Assembly: GCF_001307295.1 (NCBI RefSeq)
Contig: NZ_CP012700.1
Span: forward strand, 3,103,001 to 3,167,000
DNA length: 64,000 bases
From: Sphingopyxis macrogoltabida
GTDB taxonomy: Bacteria > Pseudomonadota > Alphaproteobacteria > Sphingomonadales > Sphingomonadaceae
Direction: 5' to 3'
Shown: in pieces, positions 8,768 to 17,286 of the stretch
Layout: every line of letters starts with the position of its first letter
Position numbering within the stretch: position 1 is the stretch's first letter
The notes under the pieces: model-generated
Database searches by the model: none
What the model was told of the DNA's origin: nothing
What the model saw: the letters and a program-made list of their open reading frames with translations, nothing else
Translations under genes and position numbers: made by a program

Positions 8768-9883
8768 ATGCAGTGGAATTGGCAACAAGCAGACTGGCCG
8801 TCATTCCGTTATTCCCCTTCCCTCCTCCAGGATGTGGAGGCCAGTTTCCTAAAGGGAGCCGGCGTTGTCATCGGCGCACTACATCACGTCGATCAGGAAG
8901 CGCGGCAGGGTTTAACGCTGGACCTCATCTCTCAGGAAACGATCGAGAGCTCAGCGATCGAGGGTGAGATTCTGGATCGCGCAAGCGTGCAGTCGTCCCT
9001 CGCCCGCCACTTGGGCCTGACTGCTGAAAAACGGCGCGTCGGCAATGCCGAGGCGGGCGCCGCCGAGCTCATGGCGGACCTGTTTCAACGCTACGCAATG
9101 CCCTTGAACGACGAGCTTCTGTTCAACTGGCACGCAATGCTGATGAACGGCAGGCGCGATATCGTCGACGTCGGGCGTTATCGAACGCATGAGGATGCGA
9201 TGCAGATCGTTTCGGGCCCTCTCCATGCGCCGCGCGTCCACTTCGAAGCACCGCCCTCATCTGAGGTCGCGGGGGAGATGAAAGCCTTCATTGCCTGGTT
9301 CAACGATAGCGCACCGGACGGGAGGAAGCCGCTCGGCCCCGTCTTGCGCGCTGGCATTGCTCATCTCTGGTTCGAAAGCATCCACCCCTTTGAGGACGGC
9401 AATGGACGTATCGGGAGAGCGATCGCGGAAAAGGCTCTCGCGCAAGCCCTGAACGCGCCCACACTGACCGCTCTGGCCAAAACCATCCATCGGCATCGCA
9501 AAGACTATTACGCCGCTCTTCATAGAGGGAGCCGCGATCTCGGGATCGACGACTGGTTGAACTGGTTCGGAGCGATCGTGCTGGAAGCGCAGGAACGCAC
9601 CCTGCTCGAGGTTCGCTTTTTGATCGGAAAGACACGCCTGTTCGACAGCATCCAAGGGCAAATCAACGAACGACAGGAGAAAGCTATCCTACGCATATTC
9701 GCGGAAGGCCCTGATGGCTTCACAGGTGGATTGAGTGCTCGCAACTATCAAACGATCACCGGCGCCGCTCCTGCGACGGCTACGCGCGATCTAACAAAGC
9801 TGGTCGAGCTCGGAGCGCTTTACCGAACGGGTGAGCATCGCCATGCTCGCTATCACCTCAAGTTCTTGGCTGAGGTCATCTGA
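8768..9883 (+). CDS. fic: Fic-family AMP-transferase with N-terminal DUF4172 region and C-terminal winged helix
   Basis: 371 aa. The Fic core motif HPFEDGNGRIGR at 206-217 has the catalytic His and both Gly/Arg residues of active adenylyltransferases. An N-terminal inhibitory helix motif (SSAIEGE, 61-67, fitting S-x-x-x-E-G) makes this a class II self-inhibited Fic. Residues 1-25 (WNWQQADWPSFRY) match the DUF4172 type of start. The last 70 residues form a winged-helix-like domain (ATATRDLTKLVELGAL), suggesting DNA binding and autoregulation at the two palindromes just upstream. No separate antitoxin gene is seen. The likely role is toxin-like protein AMPylation under stress or phage attack. 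Confidence 0.88.
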   Translation: MQWNWQQADWPSFRYSPSLLQDVEASFLKGAGVVIGALHHVDQEARQGLTLDLISQETIESSAIEGEILDRASVQSSLARHLGLTAEKRRVGNAEAGAAELMADLFQRYAMPLNDELLFNWHAMLMNGRRDIVDVGRYRTHEDAMQIVSGPLHAPRVHFEAPPSSEVAGEMKAFIAWFNDSAPDGRKPLGPVLRAGIAHLWFESIHPFEDGNGRIGRAIAEKALAQALNAPTLTALAKTIHRHRKDYYAALHRGSRDLGIDDWLNWFGAIVLEAQERTLLEVRFLIGKTRLFDSIQGQINERQEKAILRIFAEGPDGFTGGLSARNYQTITGAAPATATRDLTKLVELGALYRTGEHRHARYHLKFLAEVI

Positions 9884-10711
9884 AGAACGATTTACCGCAC
9901 AGGCATTTGGCCATATGTGGCCAATAAATCTGCGACATACGGACAATCTATCCCTATCATTTCAGGCCCTGACCGTGTGAGAAATAACGGGGCCGACGAC
10001 CTAAAAACCTTTGGCCTGTTTGCCGTTTACGTGTGGGAGGCCCCAACGAAAACGGAAAGAATAAAAAGACACAAGATCAATATTTTAGAAGAACCAATGA
10101 CTCTTAATCAGCGGGTCCTAGGTTCGAGCCCTAAAAAAAGTGCGTCCACCATTTTTCCTTTGGAAATCGACGGCACCCTCATCGATCGAACCGTGAGCCC
10201 GGCTACGAAGTGGGCCAGCCATCCTATAGTGTCCGTCATTGGCCGTATAGCGGACCGGTAACTTTCGGAAGCAAGCTCGAAATAGCGGCTATAACTGCCG
10301 AGCCCTACCCGATGCCCGAATTGGCGGCATAGACCGTCCGCATTTAGGGCCATGGCTCATGCATCAGAGCCGGAAGTTCGAGGTTTGCAGCGAGCGCGAA
10401 GGGTGAGCAGAAAGCCGATCCACGAGCCGCAATAAAGGGACAAATCGACAGGATAGTCGAGCATGCCGGCGGAGCTGGCTGATGACGTGGGCACTGGACC
10501 GGAGCAAATGATCGCCGGCGCCGCTGACGGGTTCGGTGACTTCTTGAGTTTGCGACTGTCTGCGCGTGTGAAAGTTCCCACGCGCGCCATTGCAGTTCCA
10601 TTCATGTCCCGATCTTCACCGCTACTCTGCGGCGCAGGGGGCCTGCCCAGCCCTTCTGCGGAGACGGCCCGAATCGGGCCCGTCCAATGCTGGCGGGAGG
10701 CTGCGGCATTT
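9884..10711. other. 828-bp stretch without a supported gene
   Basis: Several open frames exist on both strands, but none has a ribosome-binding site, family signature or neighbour support. The stretch contains the tRNA-Lys remnant at 10097-10151 and a short GC-rich palindrome near 10665-10685 (GGCCCGAATCGGGCC), 25-45 bp beyond the stop of the acs fragment, which could have been its terminator. It probably marks the edge of the accessory region. Confidence 0.5.
10097..10151 (+). other. 3' part of tRNA-Lys(CTT), broken; candidate attachment-site remnant
   Basis: The sequence has the anticodon loop CTCTTAA closed by TGA/TCA, a 5-nt variable region, a T-stem CTAGG with the TTCGAGC loop and CCTA, and ends GTGCGTCCACCA. 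The spacing from anticodon to T-loop is exactly that of a tRNA. The 5' half (D-arm, acceptor 5' strand) is missing and six extra A bases split the T-stem after CCTA. Such 3' tRNA pieces are what tyrosine-recombinase elements leave at one end of an insertion. Confidence 0.6.
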
Positions 10712-10847
10712 TTACCGGTTCTTGCGCCCCTCGATCAGTCCGTCAACGAGGCTGGGGTCGGCGAGGGTCGAGGTGTCGCCGAGCGATCCGAAATCATTTT
10801 CGGCGATCTTGCGCAGGATGCGGCGCATGATCTTGCCCGAGCGGGTC
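10712..10847 (-). pseudogene. acs: acetyl-CoA synthetase, C-terminal remnant
   Basis: Only the last 44 codons remain: [19 protein letters not shown], then the [10 protein letters not shown] segment, ending at a stop at 10712. This is the nearly invariant C-terminus of Acs, including the regulatory lysine that is acetylated in intact enzymes (SGK). The rest of the about 650-codon gene is absent and the sequence changes at about 10846 directly into the dehydrogenase remnant on the opposite strand. Non-functional. Confidence 0.85.
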
Positions 10848-11447
10848 AGCGAAGCGGATTGGGCAAGCGCCATGTCCCTTGCACAGGACCGCTTCGGCGG
10901 CCTGGACATATTGGTCAACAACGCCGGCCTCTTCCTGATGAAATCGCTCGCGGATACCACCCTCGACGATTGGCGGCGCATCCATACCGTCAATGTCGAA
11001 GGGGTATTCCTCGGCTGTCGCTATGCGGCCCCTCTTCTCGCGGAACGGGCCAGCCTTTGGGCCGCCGGTGGTTCGATCATAAACCTGTCTTCGGTCGCCG
11101 GGCTGATCGGTTCGCCGAACACCAGCTGCTACAATGCGTCCAAGGGCGCCGTTCGCCTGTTCACCAAGGGGGTCGCCATTGAACTCGCCAGCCAAGGCAT
11201 CCGCGTCAATTCGGTCCACCCCGGCGTCATTGACACGGTGATGGGCAGCGAACTGGTGGCGGGATTCTCCGATCGGCTCGGTGTCGTCGAGAGCGACGCC
11301 CGCGTCGCGGTAGGCGGACTGCACCCGCTCGGCCGCTTCGGACGCGATGCCGATGTCGCCGCCGCGGTTGCCTTTCTCGCTTCGGACGACGCCGCTTTCA
11401 TGACCGGCTCGGAAATGGTCGTCGATGGCGGCATGACGGCCCAATAA
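10848..11447 (+). pseudogene. short-chain dehydrogenase/reductase lacking its N-terminus
   Basis: 199 codons remain, from [13 protein letters not shown] onward. The SDR landmarks NNAG, the catalytic Ser/Tyr/Lys region (SSVAGLIGS, then YNASK) and the PG motif after the active site are present, ending in a typical DGGMTAQ. The N-terminal Rossmann segment with its G-x-x-x-G-x-G cofactor loop (about 60 residues) is missing, cut at the junction with the acs fragment. The open frame continues upstream to 10590 but only through antisense acs and non-coding sequence. An internal ATG at 10872 could start a fragment, which would not bind cofactor. Confidence 0.82.
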
Positions 11448-11511
11448 GATTCGGCGGCCGGCTCCGCATTGCGGGACCGGCCGTCGACCATCATCATCAG
11501 CCAGTCGGTCT

Positions 11512-12504
11512 TCAGTCGCGATTGACGTCGACAACAGTTCGGCCGCGAATTTCCCCGGCCAGGATACGCGGCGCGCGCTCGATCACATCGGACAGCCCGA
11601 TCTCCTCGACCATCGCCTCCAGCTTCGCTACGTCGAGATCGGTCGCGAGGCGCGCCCACGCCTCTTCGCGCGCCGCCATCGGCTGCATGACGCTGTCGAC
11701 GCCCGACAAGGTGATGTCGCGCAGAATGAATGGAAACATCGTCGCGGGAAAGTCGATCCCATGCGCAAGCCCCGTGGCAGCGACCACGCCGCCATAACGA
11801 ATGCCTGCGATGACATTGACCAGCGTATGACTGCCCGCCGTATCGATGGCGCCCGCCCAGCGCTGCCGCTGCATGGGTTCGCCGGGTGCCGCCAGTTCGG
11901 CCCGGTCGAGGATTTCCGCGGCGCCGAGCGATTTCAGATAATCCGCCTCGCTCATCCGGCCCGTTGCGGCGACGACCCGATAGCCGAGCTTGCTGAGCAG
12001 CGCGACCGCCACGCCGCCGACGCCGCCGCTCGCCCCGGTGACCAGAATATCGCCATCGTCGGGAAGAACCCCCAGCCTTTCCAGGCGGAGCACGCAAAGC
12101 ATTGCCGTATATCCCGCTGTGCCGATGGCGGCGGCTTGGAACGGCGAAACATTGTCGGGCAGACGAACCAGCCAGTCGCCTTCCACCCGTACCCGCTGAG
12201 CAAGCCCGCCAAGATGGCGCTCGCCAAGACCGAACCCGTTGGCGACAACCCGGTCACCCTGCTGCCATCGCGGGTCCTCGCTATCAGCGACAACTCCCGC
12301 AAAATCGATGCCGGGGATCATCGGGAATTTGGTCACGAGCGACCGCTCGCCGGTGATCAACAGTCCGTCCTTATAGTTCATCGTCGAATATTCCACATCG
12401 ACGACGACGTTGCCAACGGACAAAAGCCCGTCGTCGATCTCACGCAACGCGGCGACATGCTTATCATTTTCGCGCTCGATCAATATCGCTTTGGTCACGA
12501 ACAT
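11512..12504 (-). CDS. acuI: acrylyl-CoA reductase / YhdH-type quinone oxidoreductase
   Basis: 330 aa, a zinc-free medium-chain reductase of the AcuI/YhdH group that reduces acryloyl-CoA to propionyl-CoA with NADPH. Seen: the N-terminal NYKDGL motif typical of the group (about 43-48), PGIDFAG (about 66), and the nucleotide-binding loop TGASGGVGGVAVALL (about 156-170). Length matches the family. It stands alone, converging on the broken dehydrogenase at 11447, so its operon context was probably lost when the neighbouring genes were truncated. Confidence 0.87.
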   Translation of the reverse strand: MFVTKAILIERENDKHVAALREIDDGLLSVGNVVVDVEYSTMNYKDGLLITGERSLVTKFPMIPGIDFAGVVADSEDPRWQQGDRVVANGFGLGERHLGGLAQRVRVEGDWLVRLPDNVSPFQAAAIGTAGYTAMLCVLRLERLGVLPDDGDILVTGASGGVGGVAVALLSKLGYRVVAATGRMSEADYLKSLGAAEILDRAELAAPGEPMQRQRWAGAIDTAGSHTLVNVIAGIRYGGVVAATGLAHGIDFPATMFPFILRDITLSGVDSVMQPMAAREEAWARLATDLDVAKLEAMVEEIGLSDVIERAPRILAGEIRGRTVVDVNRD

Positions 12505-12923
12505 TCCTTCTCGTAAGGGTGACGCCGGTCACCCCGGCCGTGGAATTCAAGGTTCGAACCCGATCGCACGCTCGTTCATCGCCATCTGAGCAACGAATGG
12601 AATGCCCTCCCCGGCCACACACTTATCCCTTTTCGCCATGGCAGCGATATTCGCGCCGGCGCCAGGCTACCAGTTTTGCCGCAGCCAAACGTCGGACGCG
12701 TCGGGGTGAGACCGGAAGAGTAAGAGAAGATCCCAACCGGCAGCTTTTGGGCCGCGTTCGGAAGGCCTGTTACGAGCAAGTTCCAGGCGCCTTGTCGCCG
12801 CAGATCCGTCCGACGCCCGCTTTCCGAGATCCGCTTAGGCCATCATCTGAACCGCGAACGCAGCGGCCGGCGACATACAATGAGGGGATGGGCCCCACAG
12901 CGTGACACCGACACCATTACGAC
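12505..12923. other. 419-bp intergenic stretch, no gene seen
   Basis: Lies upstream of acuI and downstream of the GH42 stop. Open frames here lack family resemblance and ribosome-binding sites. The acuI promoter should be in the part next to 12505. No clear hairpin terminator for the long sugar operon was recognised. Confidence 0.4.
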
Positions 12924-15050
12924 CTATCTTGTGCCATGCTTAACATGGGCCAGTGCGACACCATGGGGCCGCAGCATATCACCCTGCACATCATCGGAAT
13001 GTAGCCAACCAGCTCCAGCGGGCAGAGATATTCGCTTTGCCGTTTCACCGTGGTTGACGGCGATGATGAAGCGTTCGGCACCGCGCGCGCGCGTCATGAA
13101 CTCGACACCGTCGACCGGCGTCATCAAGGGACGCGGCACGGCGGCCTCCGTGATCATCCAACGGGTAAAGCGGCCCTGCCCCTGCTGATCGAGAATGGCG
13201 CCAAGGTAGGCGATGCTGCCTCGTCCAACCTTTCGTCGCAGGAGGGCGGGCTGCCCCGAAAGCCAACCCTGATCGCTGCCGAAACGCCCCAGCACCTTAG
13301 TGTCGTCGGCGACGGGTTCGAGCACCTCGCCCCATATATGCGCAGTGGTGTCGCCAAATATCGCCGACATTGCAACTGGGCCGTCCAGCGGATAATAATA
13401 ACCGACACGTCCGCCAAGCGAGGTCCCCAGCGGTCCGGGCTGGCGCATCGGCCACAGTGCGTTGTCGCCGTCCTTCATTCCCGATCGGGGACCGAGGACC
13501 AGATGGCCTCCCCGCTCGACATAAGCCTTCAGCCGTTCCGCGGTGTCGCCCGACAAGATATTGAGATTCGGCGCCACGACCAGGCGATAGCCTGCAAGAT
13601 CCGCGTCGGGCGGAAGTACGTCCACTCGATAGCCATCGTCGGCGAACGGGCGATACCAGTCCGTGATCGTTGCGACGGGATCATAGTCGCGACTGTGCCG
13701 CTCCGCCTCGATCGCCCAACGGCTTTCCTGCGAGTAGAGCAGAGCGACCTCGGCTTTCTCGGGCTGCGTATCTTTCAACCACCGTGACATCGCCGCCATT
13801 TCGCGTGCCGTCCGCGCAATTTCATCGAAGACCGGCATCGGCTGCCCGTCGGGACCGACAAGCGTACCATGATATTGCTCCTGCCCGTTCAATGCGCTGC
13901 GCCACTGCCAGTAGAGGATCGCATCGGCGCCACGGCCGACCGCCTGCCACGCCAGTTCGCGCGTCTGGCCGGGGTCGAGCGATCGATTGAGCGCCCCCCA
14001 GTCAACGCGGCCGGGCTGGGTTTCCATGATCCAGAAATTGCGCTGCCTGTACCCACGAACGACGTCATGATGCAGGGCATTCGCGGTCCAGTCAGGACGG
14101 CCGTTCGGAACATAATCATCCCATGCGGCGAGATCGAGGCCGCGATGAACAAGATACTGGTCGAAATTATTGTTCCATGCGGTCGAGTTGGTGGTAACGA
14201 ACTGCCGCCTGTCCGCGTGGGTGCGGATCGCGGCCGCCTGCTCGTCGACATATTCCGCCCAGAGGAAACTGGCGAACCGTTTGAAGTCGAGCAGCAGTGC
14301 CGGGTTCTGCGGTCCTTTCGACTTCAGCGGCACTTGATCGAAGCGCTGGTATCGCTGGCTCCAGTAATCGGTCGTCCAGCGCCGATTGAGTTCCTCGACC
14401 GTACCATAGCGCGCAGTGAGCCACCTCGCCCACCGTGCCTTCGCCTCGCGATCGAACGAAGGTACGCCAATCTCATTGTCGATCTGCCAACCCACCACGT
14501 CAGGGTTGCGCCCGTAACGCCGCGCCATCTCTCCCGCTATGCGCACCGTATAACGGCGATAGGTCGCGCTGGCGAAAGAGAACTGGCGGCGTTCGCCGTG
14601 CCCCTCGACGCTACCGTCCTCGTTGACCCGAAGCACGTCGGGATGCGCCTCGGTCAGCCAGACCGGCGGCGCGGCGGTCGGTGTGCCGAGCACGACGCGA
14701 ATGCCATGGCGCCCGGCAAGCGCCACCGCGCGATCGATCCAGCCGAAATCGAATTCGCCATCGCGCGGTTCGAGCCGCGCCCAGGCGAACTCGCCGAGCC
14801 GCACGACCGAAACGCCCGCCCGCCGCATCAATGCGAGGTCCGCTTCCCATTGGCTTTCCGGCCATTGTTCGGGGTACCAGGAAACGCCGATCGAGAGCGG
14901 CGCGGCTTCGAAGGGTGCCAGCGTGGGGGCCGTCGTGGACAGTGTCTTCGCATGAAGAGGCTGCGTGGCCGGAAAGGTCAGAAGCACAATCATAACCAGC
15001 GCAAGAAATCCGCCCGCGCGCGGCGGAAATGGCTTCGACAATAGCCTCAT
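12924..15050 (-). CDS. secreted GH42 beta-galactosidase
   Basis: 708 aa. A signal peptide is visible (residues 1-34, basic start, hydrophobic core, PLHA cleavage region), so the enzyme acts in the periplasm or outside. The GH42 barrel shows the acid/base pair NE at 192-193 (WQIDNEIG) and the nucleophile E343 (WIMETQPG). The segments after about 400 correspond to the trimerisation and C-terminal domains; length is normal for GH42. Its ATG overlaps the GH3 stop by four bases (ATGA at 15047-15050), making it the last gene of the eleven-gene chain. It probably removes terminal beta-galactosyl (or related) units. Confidence 0.9.
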   Translation of the reverse strand: MRLLSKPFPPRAGGFLALVMIVLLTFPATQPLHAKTLSTTAPTLAPFEAAPLSIGVSWYPEQWPESQWEADLALMRRAGVSVVRLGEFAWARLEPRDGEFDFGWIDRAVALAGRHGIRVVLGTPTAAPPVWLTEAHPDVLRVNEDGSVEGHGERRQFSFASATYRRYTVRIAGEMARRYGRNPDVVGWQIDNEIGVPSFDREAKARWARWLTARYGTVEELNRRWTTDYWSQRYQRFDQVPLKSKGPQNPALLLDFKRFASFLWAEYVDEQAAAIRTHADRRQFVTTNSTAWNNNFDQYLVHRGLDLAAWDDYVPNGRPDWTANALHHDVVRGYRQRNFWIMETQPGRVDWGALNRSLDPGQTRELAWQAVGRGADAILYWQWRSALNGQEQYHGTLVGPDGQPMPVFDEIARTAREMAAMSRWLKDTQPEKAEVALLYSQESRWAIEAERHSRDYDPVATITDWYRPFADDGYRVDVLPPDADLAGYRLVVAPNLNILSGDTAERLKAYVERGGHLVLGPRSGMKDGDNALWPMRQPGPLGTSLGGRVGYYYPLDGPVAMSAIFGDTTAHIWGEVLEPVADDTKVLGRFGSDQGWLSGQPALLRRKVGRGSIAYLGAILDQQGQGRFTRWMITEAAVPRPLMTPVDGVEFMTRARGAERFIIAVNHGETAKRISLPAGAGWLHSDDVQGDMLRPHGVALAHVKHGTR

Positions 15051-17272
15051 ATTGCCCGATTCCCTTCGCCTTCGATCGTAAAATGTGCTTCGAGTTCGGT
15101 TGCCGAACTGCCACCGACGTAAAGCGTGAAACTTCCCGGTTCGACTACCGGCCGGAGATCGTGGTCGAGCAACGCGAAATCGCGCGCGCCGAGCGTGAAA
15201 CGGACCGGCTTTGTTTCGCCGGGCGCGAGCGCGACGCGAGCGAAACGCTTGAGCGCCTTCAATGGTCGCGTCGTGCTGGCGACATCGTCGCGCAGATAGA
15301 GCTGGACGACCTCCTCGACCGCATGCGCGCCCGCATTATGAACGGAAAAGCCTACCTGCAGCACGCCATCCGAAGCCAACCGCTCGCTCGACAACTCCAA
15401 CCCCGCATAGCGCACCGGCGAATAGCCGAGACCATGTCCGAACGGATAAAGCGGAGTCCACGGCGCATCCACATATTTGGCGCTGTTCCGTTCGCTTTCG
15501 CTAGCCGGTCGCCCCGTGCTGCGTCGGTCATAATGGATGGGGATCTGACCCACGGCCCGCGGGAAGCTCATCGGTAGACGACCCGAGGGACTGACGTCGC
15601 CGAACAGGATGTCGGCGAGCGCGTGCCCCGCTTCGACGCCCGGATACCAGGCCCATAATATCGCGGGTGCGCGGTGTGCGAGGGTGTTGATGGTGAGCGG
15701 TCGGCCGGCGAAGATCACGACCGCGACAGGCTTTTCCAGCGCAAGGATCGTGTCGGCCATCGCCTGTTGGTCGGGCGCGAGGTCGAGCGCGACCCGGCTG
15801 CGCGCTTCGCCGCTCTCGTCCCAATGCTCGCCGATGCACAGGACGACGGCGTCGGCGCCGCGCGCGGCGTCCAGCGCCGCATCGCCGCCCGCAGCGCCGA
15901 AGATTTTCACCCTCGGGCCGAGCGCCGCCTTCACGCCTTCGAGCGGCGTGATCGCATCGCCGGCGACGCCCGTGGGGGCCCAGCTTCCGAGCATCGAGCG
16001 ACGATCGTCGGCGAGCGGTCCGATGACCGCCACCGACCGCAGCGCTTTCGATAGAGGCAGGATATTGCCCTCGTTCTGCAACAGCACCATGCTCTTGCGC
16101 GCCAGATCGCGCGCGGCAGCACGATGCGCGGGGCGAAGCGTCTGGCGTTTGGCCCGCGCCGGGTTGCAGTTGCGATAGGGGTCGTCGAACAATCCCAGCA
16201 CCGCCTTGGCCGACAGGATGCGGCGCACCGCCGCGTCGATACGTGCGACATCGACCTTCCCGCGCCGCGCCGCGCCCGGCAACGTATTGACATAGATGCC
16301 GCTCACCATGTCGACATCGATGCCCGCCTCCAGCGCGAGGATTCCGGCCGCCTCGTCGTTCGCTGCGACGCCGTGCGCCACGAGTTCGCGGACGCCCGTG
16401 TAATCGCTGACGATCAGGCCGTCGAAATGCCAGTCGCCGCGCAGTACGCCCGTCAGGAGATCGCGATTGGCGTGCATCGGTACGCCGTTGACCTCGTTGA
16501 ACGCGACCATGACACTCGCGGCGCCGGCCGCGATCGCATCCCGGAAGGGAGGATAATAATATTCGGCGAGCCTTCGGTCGGATACATCGGCGACATCATA
16601 GTCGCGCCCGCCTTCGGCATCGCCATATGCGACGAAATGCTTGGCCGTCGCCAGCATCGCATCGGGGTCCGACAGACTCCGTCCCTGGAATCCCCGCACA
16701 CGCGCCTCGGCAAAGCGGCAAGCGAGCTCGACATCCTCGCCCGCGCCTTCGACGACGCGGCCCCATCGCGGATCGCGCGCCATGTCGACCATGGGAGCAT
16801 AGGTCCAGTGGAGGCCGTTGGCGGTCGCCTCGATCGCCGCGATCCGCGCCGCCGCTTCGGCCGCCGCCAGGTCGAAGCTCGCCGCTTCGCCGATCGGCAC
16901 TGGAAAGATGGTGCGGAATCCGTGGATCACATCGTCGGCAAAGAGCAGCGGAATGCCGAGACGGGTTTCTTCGACCGCGATCCGCTGGAGGCGCCGGGTC
17001 GTTTCGGCGCCATAGACGCTCAGAAACGAGCCGACCCGGCCGGCACGGACATCGGCTTCGCTTCCAGCTGGCACGAAGGGGCCCGTGTCGTTCCGCTCGC
17101 CGCGCGCCTGAGCGAGCTGGCCAAGCTTTTCGTCGAGGGTCATGCGGGCCAGCAGCGCGTCCACGTCGGCCGCTGCGATGCGCGGTGCGGCGCGCGCACC
17201 GGCGCTCGACAGGATGGCTCCCGCGATCGCGCTCGCCTGCAGGAAATCGCGGCGGCTGACGCAGCCCTGCAT
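15047..17272 (-). CDS. GH3 beta-glucosidase with Tat-type signal
   Basis: 741 aa from ATG at 17272, preferred over an upstream frame start because it gives a Tat-like leader (SRRDFLQASAIAGAIL, residues 6-21). The GH3 catalytic nucleophile is D290 in IVSDYTG, the KH substrate motif is at 211-212, and a second domain with ESGEARSR likely supplies the acid/base. The C-terminus is an Fn3-like domain (EEVVQLYLRD onward). This is the BglX type of periplasmic beta-glucosidase/xylosidase. Located 14 nt after the esterase stop and overlapping GH42 by four bases. Confidence 0.9.
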   Translation of the reverse strand: MQGCVSRRDFLQASAIAGAILSSAGARAAPRIAAADVDALLARMTLDEKLGQLAQARGERNDTGPFVPAGSEADVRAGRVGSFLSVYGAETTRRLQRIAVEETRLGIPLLFADDVIHGFRTIFPVPIGEAASFDLAAAEAAARIAAIEATANGLHWTYAPMVDMARDPRWGRVVEGAGEDVELACRFAEARVRGFQGRSLSDPDAMLATAKHFVAYGDAEGGRDYDVADVSDRRLAEYYYPPFRDAIAAGAASVMVAFNEVNGVPMHANRDLLTGVLRGDWHFDGLIVSDYTGVRELVAHGVAANDEAAGILALEAGIDVDMVSGIYVNTLPGAARRGKVDVARIDAAVRRILSAKAVLGLFDDPYRNCNPARAKRQTLRPAHRAAARDLARKSMVLLQNEGNILPLSKALRSVAVIGPLADDRRSMLGSWAPTGVAGDAITPLEGVKAALGPRVKIFGAAGGDAALDAARGADAVVLCIGEHWDESGEARSRVALDLAPDQQAMADTILALEKPVAVVIFAGRPLTINTLAHRAPAILWAWYPGVEAGHALADILFGDVSPSGRLPMSFPRAVGQIPIHYDRRSTGRPASESERNSAKYVDAPWTPLYPFGHGLGYSPVRYAGLELSSERLASDGVLQVGFSVHNAGAHAVEEVVQLYLRDDVASTTRPLKALKRFARVALAPGETKPVRFTLGARDFALLDHDLRPVVEPGSFTLYVGGSSATELEAHFTIEGEGNRAI

Positions 17273-17286
17273 ATTACGCCCCCGAG

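Noticed and set aside
10590..10847. upstream extension of the dehydrogenase frame as its N-terminus
   Set aside because: The added residues are encoded by antisense acs and non-coding sequence and contain no Rossmann motif.
12576..12779. 67-codon minus-strand frame
   Set aside because: No ribosome-binding site, no family resemblance; low-complexity composition.
13869..15044. 391-codon plus-strand frame
   Set aside because: Antisense to the GH42 gene, which has catalytic motifs and a signal peptide.
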